A DNA stretch of 43,946 bases from Deltaproteobacteria bacterium (GTDB lineage Bacteria; Myxococcota_A; UBA9042; CAIXZC01), in the NCBI GenBank assembly GCA_016875215.1, contig VGRX01000006.1, forward strand, positions 1 to 43,946, given 5' to 3'. Position numbers and translations under genes: made by a program. The notes under the pieces are model-generated. The model was not told the origin of the DNA, made no database searches, and saw only the letters and a list, made by a program, of their open reading frames with translations. This document shows positions 26,811 to 35,661 of this stretch, one piece after another (position 1 is the stretch's first letter; every line of letters begins with the position of its first letter).

Positions 26811-28499
26811 ATGAGAAGACAGTGCCTGTTCGTATTGTTGTTGCTGGCTGTTGCGATGCCTGCATTCGCCGTGGAGTCAGACCCGGGGAAGATCCTGGAT
26901 TCGATGGAGAAGGAGCTGAAGCGGAACAAGGAGCAGCTCACGCTGCCCGACTACCCCAGCCCCTACTTCATCTCCTACCTGATGCGGGACGTCCAGACCA
27001 CGTCGCTTGCCTCGCGCTTCGGGGCGCCGGTCTACCGCCGGCAGGACCGACAGCGGGTGCTCTTCGCAGACGTGCGGGTCGGCTCTCCCGAGTTCGACAA
27101 CACCCAGGATCCCTACCCCGGATTCGATTTCAACTTCATGAGCTTCGATCCGCTCAAGGACCGGGCTCCGCTCGATGACGACGACCTGGCGCTGCGCAAG
27201 GTCCTCTGGCAGACGACGGACTCGGAGTACAAGCAGGCGGTGGCCAGCTACCTCAAGGTCAAGGCGCAGCGGGTCTACCAGGCCGACGACCCGGAGTTCT
27301 CGGGCTGTTTCTCTTCTGCACCTGCGCTGCGCCACGTGGACGATCCGGCGCGGTTCGCGGCCGACCAGGCCCGCTTCGAGAAGGAGATCGTCCGGCTCTC
27401 CCGGAAGCTGTCCGAGACCCCGTTCATCTACGATTCCTCAGCCGCGTTCGACGCCCTGCGGCAGGATCGCTACTACGTGAACAGTGAAGGGAGCGCATCG
27501 TTCACCTCGCAGACCTGGTTCTCGCTGACCATGACGGCCATGGCTCGGGCCGAGGACGGCTCGGTCGTGCCCCATGCGGTCGTCATCTACGCCCGAAACG
27601 TCGAGGAGCTGCCCGACCGGGCCCGGCTCGATACGGCGCTGGACGAGATGATCCGCGAGCTGGATGCGCTGCGCCGGGCCCCGGTGCTTCCTCCCTACAA
27701 CGGGCCGACCCTGCTCGAGGGGGATACCGCGGGCGTCTTCCTCCACGAGGCGCTCGGGCACCGGCTCGAAGGGCACCGACAGGCGGGGGGCGAGGAAGGG
27801 GGCACGTTCCGCGGCAAGGTGGGCGACCCGATCCTCCCTGACATGATTTCGGTCTACGATGATCCCACGCAGGAGAAGTTCGAAAACGGGGGGGTGAACG
27901 GCTGGTACTCGATCGATGACGAAGGGGTCAGGGCGCAGAAGGTCAGCCTGGTCGAGAACGGCCGCCTGGCCGGATTCCTGCTCACCCGGCGCCCGGTCGA
28001 GAAGTTCCGGGAATCGAACGGGCATGCCCGCGGGAACGGCATGCAGAGACCGGTGGCCCGCATGGGGACCCTGGTGCTCACCAGCACGAAGTCCGTGTCC
28101 GAGGCCGACCTGAAGAAGAAGCTGATCGAGCTGGCCAGGGCGCAGGGAAAGCCCTTCGCCATCATCCTGCGCAAGGCGGCGTCGGGCATGACCAACACCT
28201 CGTCGTGGGGGTTCCAGGCCTTCAAGGGGGTTGCCAAGCTCGTGTACAAGGTGGACGTCGAGACCGGCGAGGAAGCCCTGGTGCGCGGGGTCGAGCTGGT
28301 CGGCACACCGCTGGCCAGCCTCATGAAGGTGGCCGCAGTGGGGGACACGCCGACGATCTTCAACGGCTACTGCGGTGCCGAATCGGGGTTCGTCCCGGTA
28401 TCCACCATCACCCCGTCGCTGCTGATGTCCGAGCTCGAGTTCCAGAAGTCCCCCCCGAAACGGGAGCAGAAGGAAGTCCTGCCCCCGCCCGAGAAGTAG
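26811..28499 (+). CDS. Exported TldD/PmbA family metallopeptidase
   Basis: 562 residues from ATG 26811, with GAGGTGATT upstream, starting with a clear Sec signal (CLFVLLLLAVAMPAFA). The zinc motif HExxxH is present as HEALGHRLEGH (about residues 313-323), as in TldD. The C-terminal part has the family segments GNGMQRPVARMGTL, ASGMTNTSSWGFQAF and a closing GYCGAESGFVPVSTITPSLL. Cytoplasmic TldD with TldE processes peptide antibiotics such as microcin B17. Exported single-gene versions have no established substrate that I know of. No second (TldE-like) gene follows. The pairing with a CPBP protease suggests peptide processing in the envelope. Confidence 0.88.
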   Translation: MRRQCLFVLLLLAVAMPAFAVESDPGKILDSMEKELKRNKEQLTLPDYPSPYFISYLMRDVQTTSLASRFGAPVYRRQDRQRVLFADVRVGSPEFDNTQDPYPGFDFNFMSFDPLKDRAPLDDDDLALRKVLWQTTDSEYKQAVASYLKVKAQRVYQADDPEFSGCFSSAPALRHVDDPARFAADQARFEKEIVRLSRKLSETPFIYDSSAAFDALRQDRYYVNSEGSASFTSQTWFSLTMTAMARAEDGSVVPHAVVIYARNVEELPDRARLDTALDEMIRELDALRRAPVLPPYNGPTLLEGDTAGVFLHEALGHRLEGHRQAGGEEGGTFRGKVGDPILPDMISVYDDPTQEKFENGGVNGWYSIDDEGVRAQKVSLVENGRLAGFLLTRRPVEKFRESNGHARGNGMQRPVARMGTLVLTSTKSVSEADLKKKLIELARAQGKPFAIILRKAASGMTNTSSWGFQAFKGVAKLVYKVDVETGEEALVRGVELVGTPLASLMKVAAVGDTPTIFNGYCGAESGFVPVSTITPSLLMSELEFQKSPPKREQKEVLPPPEK

Positions 28500-28628
28500 T
28501 TTTGGGCAGCCTCCCAAGGGCCTGCGACGAAACAACTTGCTGCATTCGGCCGCCGCTGCATCCCTGTCCGCTGCGTTGCGGGGCCCCCGTCTCCCCTTGC
28601 TCTTTGTCCATTGCCCCGAAAAAGCCGT

Positions 28629-28657
28629 TTGAAAAACCCTGCCCGGTCTGCTATCCA
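28629..28657 (+). promoter_or_regulatory. sigma70-type promoter for the acyl-CoA dehydrogenase gene
   Basis: TTGAAA (28629-28634), 17 bp, TATCCA (28652-28657), with TG one base before the -10 (extended -10). Start near 28664; ATG at 28690. The rest of the 190-base gap after 28499 shows nothing else. Confidence 0.45.
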
Positions 28658-28689
28658 TGCCTGGGACCTTGTCGCGTGGAGGGATACGC

Positions 28690-29844
28690 ATGGTGAGTTT
28701 CGAACTGCCGGAACAGCATCAGATCCTCAAGCAGGCCGTACGGGAATTCGCCGAGGGGGTCATCGCCCCCCGGGCCCGCGACCTGGATGCCAACGAGGAG
28801 TTCTCGGTCGAGATCACGAAGCAGATGGGCGAGTTGGGGCTGTTCGGCATCTTCGTGCCCGAGGAATACGGCGGAGCGGGGATGGACTACCTCGCCTACG
28901 TCCTGGCCGTCGAGGAGATCGCCCGGGTGGACGGCTCGCACGCGGCCACGGTCGCTGCCGGCAACTCGCTGGGGATCGGGCCGATCTACAACTTCGGCAG
29001 CGAGGAGCAGAGGCGCGAATGGCTCCCGAGGCTCTGCAAGTGCCAGGCCATGGCCAGCTTCGGCCTCACCGAGCCCGACGCCGGATCCGATGCCGGAGGG
29101 ACCAAGACCAACGCAGTCCTCCAGGATGGCCAGTGGGTCATCAACGGCTCCAAGATCTTCATCACCAACGCGACCAATCCGCTGGCGAAGGTGGCCGTGG
29201 TCCAGGCGATCACCGGACGCAAGGACGACGGCCGCAAGGAATACTCCTGCCTGCTCGTGCCGCACGGAACGCCCGGGTTCAAGACGGTCACCATGCACGG
29301 CAAGATGATGTGGCGGGCTTCTGATACCGGCGAGCTGTACTTCGACGACTGCAAGGTCCCGGAGAGTTCCACGCTGGGGAAACGGGGGGAAGGGTTCCAC
29401 CAGATGCTCAAGACCCTCGATTCCGGACGGCTGGCGATCGCGGCCATGGGTCTCGGCGGCGCACAGGGCGCGTTCGACAAGGCGCTGGCCTACTCCAAGG
29501 AGCGCCGCCAGTTCGGCCGCCCCATCTGCGACAACCAGGCCATCGCATTCAAGCTGGCCGACATGGCCACCGAGATCGAGGCCGCCCGCTCCATGCTGTA
29601 CCGGGCCGTCTGGCTCAAGGACACGGGCAAGTCCTATGGCAAGCTCGCCGCCATGTCCAAGGTCTACTGCTCCGAGGTCATGGGCCGGGTCGTCGATTCC
29701 GCGGTCCAGATCCACGGCGGCTACGGCCTCATGCGCGAGTACGACGTCGAGCGGTTCTACCGCGACCAGAAGCTCCTCACCATCGGCGAAGGCACCAGCG
29801 AGATCCAGCGGATCGTCATCTCACGGCAGCTGCTCAGCGAGTAG
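28690..29844 (+). CDS. Acyl-CoA dehydrogenase
   Basis: 384 residues, the usual length for soluble FAD-dependent acyl-CoA dehydrogenases. FAD/substrate motifs are visible: MASFGLTEPDAGSDAGG (about residues 120-136) and SKIFITNA. In the C-terminal helical domain are GRPICDNQAIAFKLADM and QIHGGYGLMREYDVERFYRD. The catalytic base is expected at the Glu of GEGTSEIQR (about residue 368). It oxidises an acyl-CoA to the 2-enoyl-CoA, passing electrons to an electron-transfer flavoprotein (not encoded here). ATG 28690 has GGAGG seven bases upstream. Short-chain or branched-chain acyl-CoA is the likely substrate. Stands alone and converges on holA. Confidence 0.92.
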   Translation: MVSFELPEQHQILKQAVREFAEGVIAPRARDLDANEEFSVEITKQMGELGLFGIFVPEEYGGAGMDYLAYVLAVEEIARVDGSHAATVAAGNSLGIGPIYNFGSEEQRREWLPRLCKCQAMASFGLTEPDAGSDAGGTKTNAVLQDGQWVINGSKIFITNATNPLAKVAVVQAITGRKDDGRKEYSCLLVPHGTPGFKTVTMHGKMMWRASDTGELYFDDCKVPESSTLGKRGEGFHQMLKTLDSGRLAIAAMGLGGAQGAFDKALAYSKERRQFGRPICDNQAIAFKLADMATEIEAARSMLYRAVWLKDTGKSYGKLAAMSKVYCSEVMGRVVDSAVQIHGGYGLMREYDVERFYRDQKLLTIGEGTSEIQRIVISRQLLSE

Positions 29845-29870
29845 GCCCTGCGGCCGCCCCAACGCCTGCC

Positions 29871-30944
29871 CTATCTCTTTCTTCCCGCCAGGCAGATGGT
29901 GAGCACGAGATCCTCGAGCAGGAGCTTGGGGGAGAGATTGGTGGACTTGAGGCGGCGGTCCACGTCGCGGACCTTGTCCAGGGCCGCCACCAGCTCTGAT
30001 TCGCTGAACTTCCTGGAATTGGTCAGGATGATCGAGGCCGCCGTCTCCTTGCACTTGAGGGCTGCGGCAAGCCCCGCCGTATCCATGGTCGCTTCGAACT
30101 TCTTGGCCACGGCCATCCGCCTGAGCTCGAACTCGAAGCAGCTCGACAGCAGGAAGAGGGGAAGGCCCGAGGTGGCCACCTTCCGCTTCGATTCGAGCAG
30201 GTTGTGGAACATCCGTTCGAGGATTGTCAGCGCCTTGCGCACGTCCTTCTGCACCACGGCCCGGTTCAGGTCGAACACGTCGTGACCCTGCAGGCGCTGG
30301 ACCATCTCCTCCACGTCCTGGGCGGTGATGATCTTCGCCTTGCCCGCATACTCGGCCAGCTTCTCCACCTCGGCAGCGATGGCTTCGGGCGAGGCGCCGA
30401 GCGCATCGGCCAGCGCGGTCACGGCCCCGGGGTCGATGGTGATCCCCCGCTTTCGAAACGCCTGCCGGATGAACTCCTGGACGTCGGACTGCTTGTCCGA
30501 CATGTCGAACGGCTGCACGCCGCCCACCTGCCGGAGCTGCTCGCCCAGCCAGGAGCGGGCCGGGACCTCCCCGGCGGTCAGCACGATCTGCCCCTTGGGC
30601 TTCTCCGTCCGGGCGTATTCGGCGAGCGCGGCCAGCCCCGGATCGTCTGCGGAATCGCGCTTGAGCCAGGCTTCGACGCCGGTCACGACGACCATGCGCC
30701 GCTTGGCCAGCATGGGGGCCGAGCGGGCCGCGGTCAGCCAGTCAGAAGGCCTCGACGAGTCGCCGGAAAACGGGTGGTAGTTGAGGTCTTTCCCCCCTTT
30801 CTGGAACACGTGGTCCGCCAGGATCTCGATGGCTTTGCGGATCAGGAGGTCGGACTGGCCCAGCAGCAGGACCACGCACGGCAGCCCCCCCTCCTGGATC
30901 TCCTTTCGCCACTGCTGGATGCGGTCCGTGACCCGGTCCGCCAT
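29871..30944 (-). CDS. holA: DNA polymerase III delta subunit
   Basis: 357 residues from ATG 30944 (GGAG upstream). HolA opens the beta clamp in the clamp-loader complex. The N-terminal nucleotide-binding-like region (GGLPCVVLLLGQSDLLIRKA), middle AAA+ domain (WLGEQLRQVGGVQPFDMSDK) and C-terminal collar domain (HDVFDLNRAVVQKDVRKAL, LERMFHNLLESKRK) fit the family in order and length. An upstream in-frame ATG at 31217 would run through the divergent promoter region and is rejected. Ends 26 bases from the convergent acyl-CoA dehydrogenase stop. Confidence 0.88.
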   Translation of the reverse strand: MADRVTDRIQQWRKEIQEGGLPCVVLLLGQSDLLIRKAIEILADHVFQKGGKDLNYHPFSGDSSRPSDWLTAARSAPMLAKRRMVVVTGVEAWLKRDSADDPGLAALAEYARTEKPKGQIVLTAGEVPARSWLGEQLRQVGGVQPFDMSDKQSDVQEFIRQAFRKRGITIDPGAVTALADALGASPEAIAAEVEKLAEYAGKAKIITAQDVEEMVQRLQGHDVFDLNRAVVQKDVRKALTILERMFHNLLESKRKVATSGLPLFLLSSCFEFELRRMAVAKKFEATMDTAGLAAALKCKETAASIILTNSRKFSESELVAALDKVRDVDRRLKSTNLSPKLLLEDLVLTICLAGRKR

Positions 30945-31027
30945 GGCTCCTCCGCTCGCTCCGGTTCGTCCGCTCTCCCTGTCTTCCGTGGCGGCCTGAC
31001 CGGGCTGTTCGCCGTCCCGGCCGGCGC

Positions 31028-31056
31028 AGTATGGCACTGTTTCCGGCATGACACAA
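31028..31056 (-). promoter_or_regulatory. Possible promoter for holA
   Basis: TTGTGT (31056-31051) and CATACT (31033-31028) on the minus strand are 17 bp apart. Start near 31021, about 77 bases before the ATG. Confidence 0.3.
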
Positions 31057-31060
31057 GCGG

Positions 31061-31088
31061 TTGCCCGGCCCCCCCCGATTGGTATAGG
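31061..31088 (+). promoter_or_regulatory. sigma70-type promoter for the double-hotdog hydratase gene
   Basis: TTGCCC (31061-31066), 16 bp, TATAGG (31083-31088); TAGGAT two bases on is an alternative -10. The ATG is at 31136. Confidence 0.45.
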
Positions 31089-31135
31089 ATGGGGCCGGCA
31101 CCGAGAAGGGCCCGAGCCGGAAAGCGAGGTGAAGA

Positions 31136-32035
31136 ATGGCAGATTTCCGCGAGATCGGTACGTTGACCAAGGTCCTGAGGATAGGGCGTAACGCGTTCTC
31201 GTCGACCCTCGATCCATCCGTGGCCGGGTGGCGGGTGGATGGGCCCGAGTTCACCATCCGGCAGGCGGATGCCCTCGCATACGCGCTGGCCACCGAGGAC
31301 TTGAATCCGGCGTACTTCGCCAAGGAGGGTGCGGTCGTCCCGCCGCTGTTCGCCAGCCGGATCGTCAAGGATGTGCTGGAGCAGGCGATCCTCCACCCCA
31401 AGCTCGGCATGAACGTGCTGCGGATGGTGCATGCGGAGCAGTCGTTGCAGTACCTCGTGCCGCTCCAGGTCGGGGCGACGGTCATGTCCGTGGCGGTCAT
31501 CACGGGAATCCGGGAGGTATCCTCCGGGCAGCTCTGCGACGTGGCATTGGACGTCTTCCACAAGGGGGAGCGGGTCGTGGCGGGCAGTGCCTCCCTCTTC
31601 GTCCGGGGAAAGAAGAAACCCTCGGACAAGAAGGGCAAGGACAAGGGGAAGAAGGAGGAGGCACCGGAGCCGGACCAGGTCCTGGCGACCTTCTCGGTGG
31701 CCCCGGGACAACCTGTGCGGTATGCCCAGGCCTCGCAGGACTACAATCCCATCCACAGAAAGCCGCTGGTGGCCCGCCTGGCCGGGTTCAAGGCCCCCAT
31801 CGCGCACGGCATGTGCGTCATGGCCATGGCAGCGGGCAAGCTCGTCGAGAAGCTCGGGGACAACGATCCCACCCGCCTCGAGCGCATCGCGGTCCGCTTC
31901 TCCACCCCCACCTACCCGGGCGAAGAGCTGACCCTGAAGGCCCGCGAGAAGGCCCCGGGCAGGCACGAGTTCATCCTGGTCAAGGCCGACGGCAAGCCGG
32001 TCCTGACCCGCGGGGAAGTGGCGTTCAGGGGGTAG
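31136..32035 (+). CDS. Double-hotdog MaoC-like dehydratase/enoyl-CoA hydratase
   Basis: 299 residues. Residues 1-155 form an N-terminal hotdog of the FAS1/MaoC dehydratase type. A basic linker (KKPSDKKGKDKGKKEEAPEP, about 160-182) follows, then a second hotdog with the hydratase motif YAQASQDYNPIHRKP (Asp and His four residues apart, about 200-206) and GFKAPIAHGM. Enzymes with this motif add water to 2-enoyl-CoA or the reverse. The N-terminal copy lacks the Asp/His pair and is probably structural, as in eukaryotic MFE-2. Coupling with the nearby acyl-CoA dehydrogenase is plausible but they are separate units. Confidence 0.82.
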   Translation: MADFREIGTLTKVLRIGRNAFSSTLDPSVAGWRVDGPEFTIRQADALAYALATEDLNPAYFAKEGAVVPPLFASRIVKDVLEQAILHPKLGMNVLRMVHAEQSLQYLVPLQVGATVMSVAVITGIREVSSGQLCDVALDVFHKGERVVAGSASLFVRGKKKPSDKKGKDKGKKEEAPEPDQVLATFSVAPGQPVRYAQASQDYNPIHRKPLVARLAGFKAPIAHGMCVMAMAAGKLVEKLGDNDPTRLERIAVRFSTPTYPGEELTLKAREKAPGRHEFILVKADGKPVLTRGEVAFRG

Positions 32036-32408
32036 TAGGTACCAGCAGCTTCCCCAGATTCGCAGGCTCGGCCCGCTGCCGGCGATTCTGGCGAAACGAG
32101 TAGCCCCCCCCCGCAAGCACGGCAGTGGGAATCCCCGTGACCTGTCAGGCGCACAGTGCAGCCGATGCGTCCTCCAGGTACGGTCTGACGGGCCGGAACG
32201 GGGCGCAACGGGACGCAACGGGATGCAACGGTCCAATGATTTCAACGGGTTCGGCCTGGGGGCTCGGGTGACGGGCACTTTCCCAAGCTGAATGTCGCGG
32301 GTTCAAGATGCAGATGTGCCTTGGGCGCGGGCAACCCGGCGGCCCAGGCGACGAGACAGACCGTTGGTGCGGGCAGTCCCCGCCCCCACTGTGTCCCGGA
32401 AACACCTG
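32036..32408. other. Intergenic region with four decamer repeats
   Basis: No convincing gene in 373 bases. At 32191-32230 four 10-base units (GGCCGGAACG, GGGCGCAACG, GGACGCAACG, GGATGCAACG) stand in tandem. The rest shows short C/G runs and no RNA I recognise. Confidence 0.7.
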
Positions 32409-32437
32409 GTGACACGAAGCGCAACGGATGGTATCGT
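32409..32437 (+). promoter_or_regulatory. sigma70-type promoter for the toxin-antitoxin pair
   Basis: GTGACA (32409-32414), 17 bp, TATCGT (32432-32437); start near 32444, ATG at 32462. Confidence 0.5.
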
Positions 32438-32461
32438 CAACGTTGGCAAGGGGGCTGCACG

Positions 32462-32779
32462 ATGCACGACCGGGTCGTCGAGAGATTCAAGCTGGAATAC
32501 GGCAAGTTGGAGCAGTTCTGCCGTCGTTGGAACATCGTTGAGCTCGCGGTTTTCGGCTCTGTCCTCAGAGACGATTTCGCGGATGACAGTGATGTTGACG
32601 TGCTGGTGACGTTCGCTTCGGATGCCACCTGGAGTCTGCTCGACTGGGCCGACATGATCGATGAGTTGGAGGCCCTCTTCGGGCGTCCCGTGGACATGGT
32701 CGAAAAGGAAGGTCTCCGCAATCCGTTCCGACGCAAGGTCATATTGTCCAGTGCCGAGGTAGTCTATGCTGCGGCCTGA
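32462..32779 (+). CDS. mntA: MntA-type nucleotidyltransferase antitoxin
   Basis: 105 residues, starting at ATG 32462 with GGGGG upstream. It carries the minimal nucleotidyltransferase motif GSVLRDDFADDSDVDVLV (GSx10DxD, about residues 29-46). MntA proteins transfer AMP units to a tyrosine of the HepT toxin and neutralise it; the HepT gene follows and overlaps by 14 bases. A third Asp that completes the metal site is expected in the segment ending VDMVEKE (about residue 78). Confidence 0.9.
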   Translation: MHDRVVERFKLEYGKLEQFCRRWNIVELAVFGSVLRDDFADDSDVDVLVTFASDATWSLLDWADMIDELEALFGRPVDMVEKEGLRNPFRRKVILSSAEVVYAAA

Positions 32780-33125
32780 GGACCGGGATCCGGCATACAT
32801 CTGGGACATGCTGGAAGCTGCCCGCGAGCTCTCCGACTACATCGCGGGGATGCGTTTTCACGACTACGAGCAGAACTCCATGGCTCAGGCCGCCGTGGAA
32901 CGTAAGCTGGAGATCATTGGTGAAGCCGCTGGTCGGGTGTCGGAGTCCCTCAAAGGGGCCCACCCTCAGATCCCGTGGCGGGGGATGATCGGCCTTCGCA
33001 ACGTGCTCATCCACGAATACGGGGAGGTGCGAACGGAAAGAGTGTGGCTCGTCGCCTCCGAGAGGATCCCGAAGTTGATCGAAATGCTGACTCCACTGTT
33101 GCCGGCGATACCCGAAGAGTCGTAG
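32766..33125 (+). CDS. hepT: HepT-type RNase toxin
   Basis: 119 residues, helical. The HEPN catalytic motif R-x4-6-H is visible in RNVLIHEYGEV (about residues 79-89), followed by the Tyr that MntA AMPylates. HEPN toxins cut RNA; the pair is common in stress or phage defence islands. The 14-base overlap with mntA indicates translational coupling. No other mobile-element gene adjoins it. Confidence 0.9.
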   Translation: MLRPEDRDPAYIWDMLEAARELSDYIAGMRFHDYEQNSMAQAAVERKLEIIGEAAGRVSESLKGAHPQIPWRGMIGLRNVLIHEYGEVRTERVWLVASERIPKLIEMLTPLLPAIPEES

Positions 33126-33185
33126 TTGCCGGTGCGGCCTCCCGGACGCCCCATCGGCCTCCCGCACGTCGTTGGGAAGTGCCGG

Positions 33186-33220
33186 CCAGGTGCCCCCACC
33201 GCTCGGGGCGGTGCCCCTGG
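33186..33220. terminator. Possible bidirectional stem-loop between hepT and the acyl-CoA synthetase gene
   Basis: CACCGC/GCGGTG (33197-33202 with 33208-33213) closes a TCGGG loop, and outer arms CCAGG/CCTGG pair across small internal loops. No T tract follows, so this is tentative. Confidence 0.3.
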
Positions 33221-33229
33221 CGGCTTCAT

Positions 33230-35524
33230 TCAAGGTCGGACGGGCCGCCCCAGCCGGTAGTGGATGTACTTCTGGAACACGGTGAGCGCGAAGTCGGAAG
33301 AGCGGGCGCAGGGGATCCCGGCCAGGTGGAAGGCGGAGGCCAGGGGATCGTACGGCGTGCTGGAATCGATGACCACGGCCACCGGCTTGTTGTGGCGGAC
33401 CACTATGGCAGGGACCGTGTTGGGCAGGGCATCCGGGGCCCGGAAGGAATCGATGCCCAGCGGGTCGAGCCCGGGAGGCAGGGTTTTGAGCGCCGGGGTT
33501 GCGGGGACGACCCCGAACATGAGCGCATCGACCCCCTCGTCGGCAAGCAGCGCATCGAGGCACGCGGCCAGCACCTTGTCCGACACCATGGGGGTCAGGT
33601 CGAGCGGGTTGTGCACGTTGATGAGCGATTCCAGGCGGACGCCCGAGAGGATCGCGTGAACGCGGTCTCTGGCCGCGGGGGAAAGCCGGGCCAGCGAGAA
33701 TCCCCGGGCCGAGTCGATGTTGTCGGCCATGCCCACGGTCTCGAACCCCGCATTCGACAGGATGGCCAGCCGCCTGCCCGAAAAAGAGCACTCCTGGAGC
33801 TGCGACGCGATGGACAGGAACCCGGTGAACTCCCGGAAGGAATCGGCCACCAGCGCCCCGGCATCCCGGAACAGATCGACCGTGGAGCGGTAGTCGCCCG
33901 AGATGGATGCCGTGTGGCTCGAGGCCGCGGTGGCTCCCTCGGAGGTCCGGCCCGCCTTGTAGAGCAGCACGTCCTTTCCGAGGTTTCGGGCCCGCTCGAC
34001 CAGCCGGGCCAGGCGGAGGCCGTCCAGCTCCTTGAACCCCTCGATGTACAGCGCCAGGATCGGGACCTTCTCGTCCGGGATCAGGCACTCGACGAAGTCC
34101 ACGAGGGAGAGGTCCATCTGGTTTCCCGTGGAGATGGAGTACGCGGGCGAGAGGTACGGGAGCTCGTTCATGCGGGTGATCATGAACGCGCCCGACTGGC
34201 AGATGAGGGCCGCGTTGGAGAGGTGTCCCACGGGCAGCGGCAGCTTGGTCTCCGGGATGAAGATCGAGTCGTAGCCGCCCGGCAGCGAGCGGATCCCCAG
34301 GCAGTTGGGGCCGACGAGGACCGGGGCGAACTTCCCGTTGGCGCGGGCTTCGGCCAGGCGGGTTCGGGTATCCTGGTCGGCCTTGCGGCCCGCTTCGGTC
34401 TCCCCCATGCCGCCCGGGATGAGGATCAGCGACGCGGCCTTGCCCGAGTCGAGCACGTCGGCCATCACGGCCGGTACCTGCGCCGCTCCGACCGCGACGA
34501 TGAGCAGGTCCGCGACCCACGGCAGCGACTTGACGTCCGGCACGCAATCGATGCCGTCGAGCGTCTGCGCATCAGGGCGGACGGCCCGCACGTTGGTCAG
34601 CGGGAAATGGTCCGAAAGCAGCTTGCGCAGGATGGTCCGGCCGACGTTCATCCCTTTGGCTGATGCTCCGACTACCGCGATGGTCTTCGGGTTGAGCAGG
34701 CGGCGCACCATGGACACGTCCACGGTTCGTTCCGAGGCCGGGGAATCGCTGAATCTCAGGAACGCGTCGACCGCGACGAGGCGGCCGTCAAAGACGAAGA
34801 ACGGGTTGACCTCGAAGTCCTCGATGACCACGTTCAGCTCGGGCCGGTTCGAGCATTCCCGGGCCAGCCGCGTGAAGAACTGAAGCACCTGGAGCACCGG
34901 CGCATCGGAGACGAGCCGGCGGCCTCCCCGGGTCGCGCCCGCAAGCTTGCGGCCGGCAAACGAGCGGGCCAGCTTGGCCAGCCCCTGCTCCGGGCTCGAC
35001 AGCTCCGGCGAGTAGACCACGTTGGCCTCCCCCTGGCGGAAGCGGGCGGAGAGCTCCTCGGCCTCGAGCCCCCCGAAGCCCACGGTGAGCACGTGCCCCA
35101 TGTCGCGGGAGAAGCGCATCCCCACAAAGACCTGCCCGCCGAGCCCCGGCTCACACGGCACCAGCTCGACCGCCAGGATGCCCCGGACCGTGAGGAACAG
35201 CTCCTCGCCGCCCCGCTCCCGCACCGTCGCGAGCACACCGGCAACCCCCTCGGCCAGCGATTCCGGCGTGTTCTCCACGATCCGCACGCCCCCCATCTCG
35301 GTCTTGTGCGTGATCGCAGGGCTCACCACCTTGAGCACGAGCCGGTCACCGGGCAGTCCCGGACGAAACGTCGCAGCATCGCCGTCAACGGGCAGGAACG
35401 CGAAGGCGGGGACATCGAGCCCGCCAGCCTTCATCAGATCATACAGCTCCGGCTCGAGCAGGGTGCTGCGCCCCTCGGACCGCGCCCTTGAAAGGAGGCT
35501 GGCAACCACCCGGGTAAGCTCCAT
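33230..35524 (-). CDS. ADP-forming acyl-CoA synthetase (acetate--CoA ligase family), beta-alpha domain order
   Basis: 764 residues from ATG 35524 (AGAGGA upstream). Residues about 1-235 are the ATP-grasp (beta) part with VLKVVSPAITHKTEMGGVRI. Residues about 245-375 are the CoA-binding domain (LLNPKTIAVVGASAKGMNVG). The succinyl-CoA-ligase-like domains follow, with the phospho-His candidate in SSHTASISGDYRS (about residues 544-556). The enzyme converts acyl-CoA, ADP and phosphate to acid, CoA and ATP. Most fused homologues run alpha then beta; here the order is reversed. Encoded 137 bases after iorB, it would harvest the acyl-CoA made by IorAB. A protein acetyltransferase (Pat) is less likely, as no GNAT domain is present. 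Confidence 0.85.
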   Translation of the reverse strand: MELTRVVASLLSRARSEGRSTLLEPELYDLMKAGGLDVPAFAFLPVDGDAATFRPGLPGDRLVLKVVSPAITHKTEMGGVRIVENTPESLAEGVAGVLATVRERGGEELFLTVRGILAVELVPCEPGLGGQVFVGMRFSRDMGHVLTVGFGGLEAEELSARFRQGEANVVYSPELSSPEQGLAKLARSFAGRKLAGATRGGRRLVSDAPVLQVLQFFTRLARECSNRPELNVVIEDFEVNPFFVFDGRLVAVDAFLRFSDSPASERTVDVSMVRRLLNPKTIAVVGASAKGMNVGRTILRKLLSDHFPLTNVRAVRPDAQTLDGIDCVPDVKSLPWVADLLIVAVGAAQVPAVMADVLDSGKAASLILIPGGMGETEAGRKADQDTRTRLAEARANGKFAPVLVGPNCLGIRSLPGGYDSIFIPETKLPLPVGHLSNAALICQSGAFMITRMNELPYLSPAYSISTGNQMDLSLVDFVECLIPDEKVPILALYIEGFKELDGLRLARLVERARNLGKDVLLYKAGRTSEGATAASSHTASISGDYRSTVDLFRDAGALVADSFREFTGFLSIASQLQECSFSGRRLAILSNAGFETVGMADNIDSARGFSLARLSPAARDRVHAILSGVRLESLINVHNPLDLTPMVSDKVLAACLDALLADEGVDALMFGVVPATPALKTLPPGLDPLGIDSFRAPDALPNTVPAIVVRHNKPVAVVIDSSTPYDPLASAFHLAGIPCARSSDFALTVFQKYIHYRLGRPVRP

Positions 35525-35661
35525 GCTCATTCCTCTGTCGGCTCTGCTGTTCGTCCACACGCCGATCGATTCGCCCGCAACCATCCGCCTTCGCACGAGG
35601 CTTCGGCAGGACTTCGTCGACCATCGACCATCCTCTCATCTCCGGAGGTCCGCCTCCCGCC

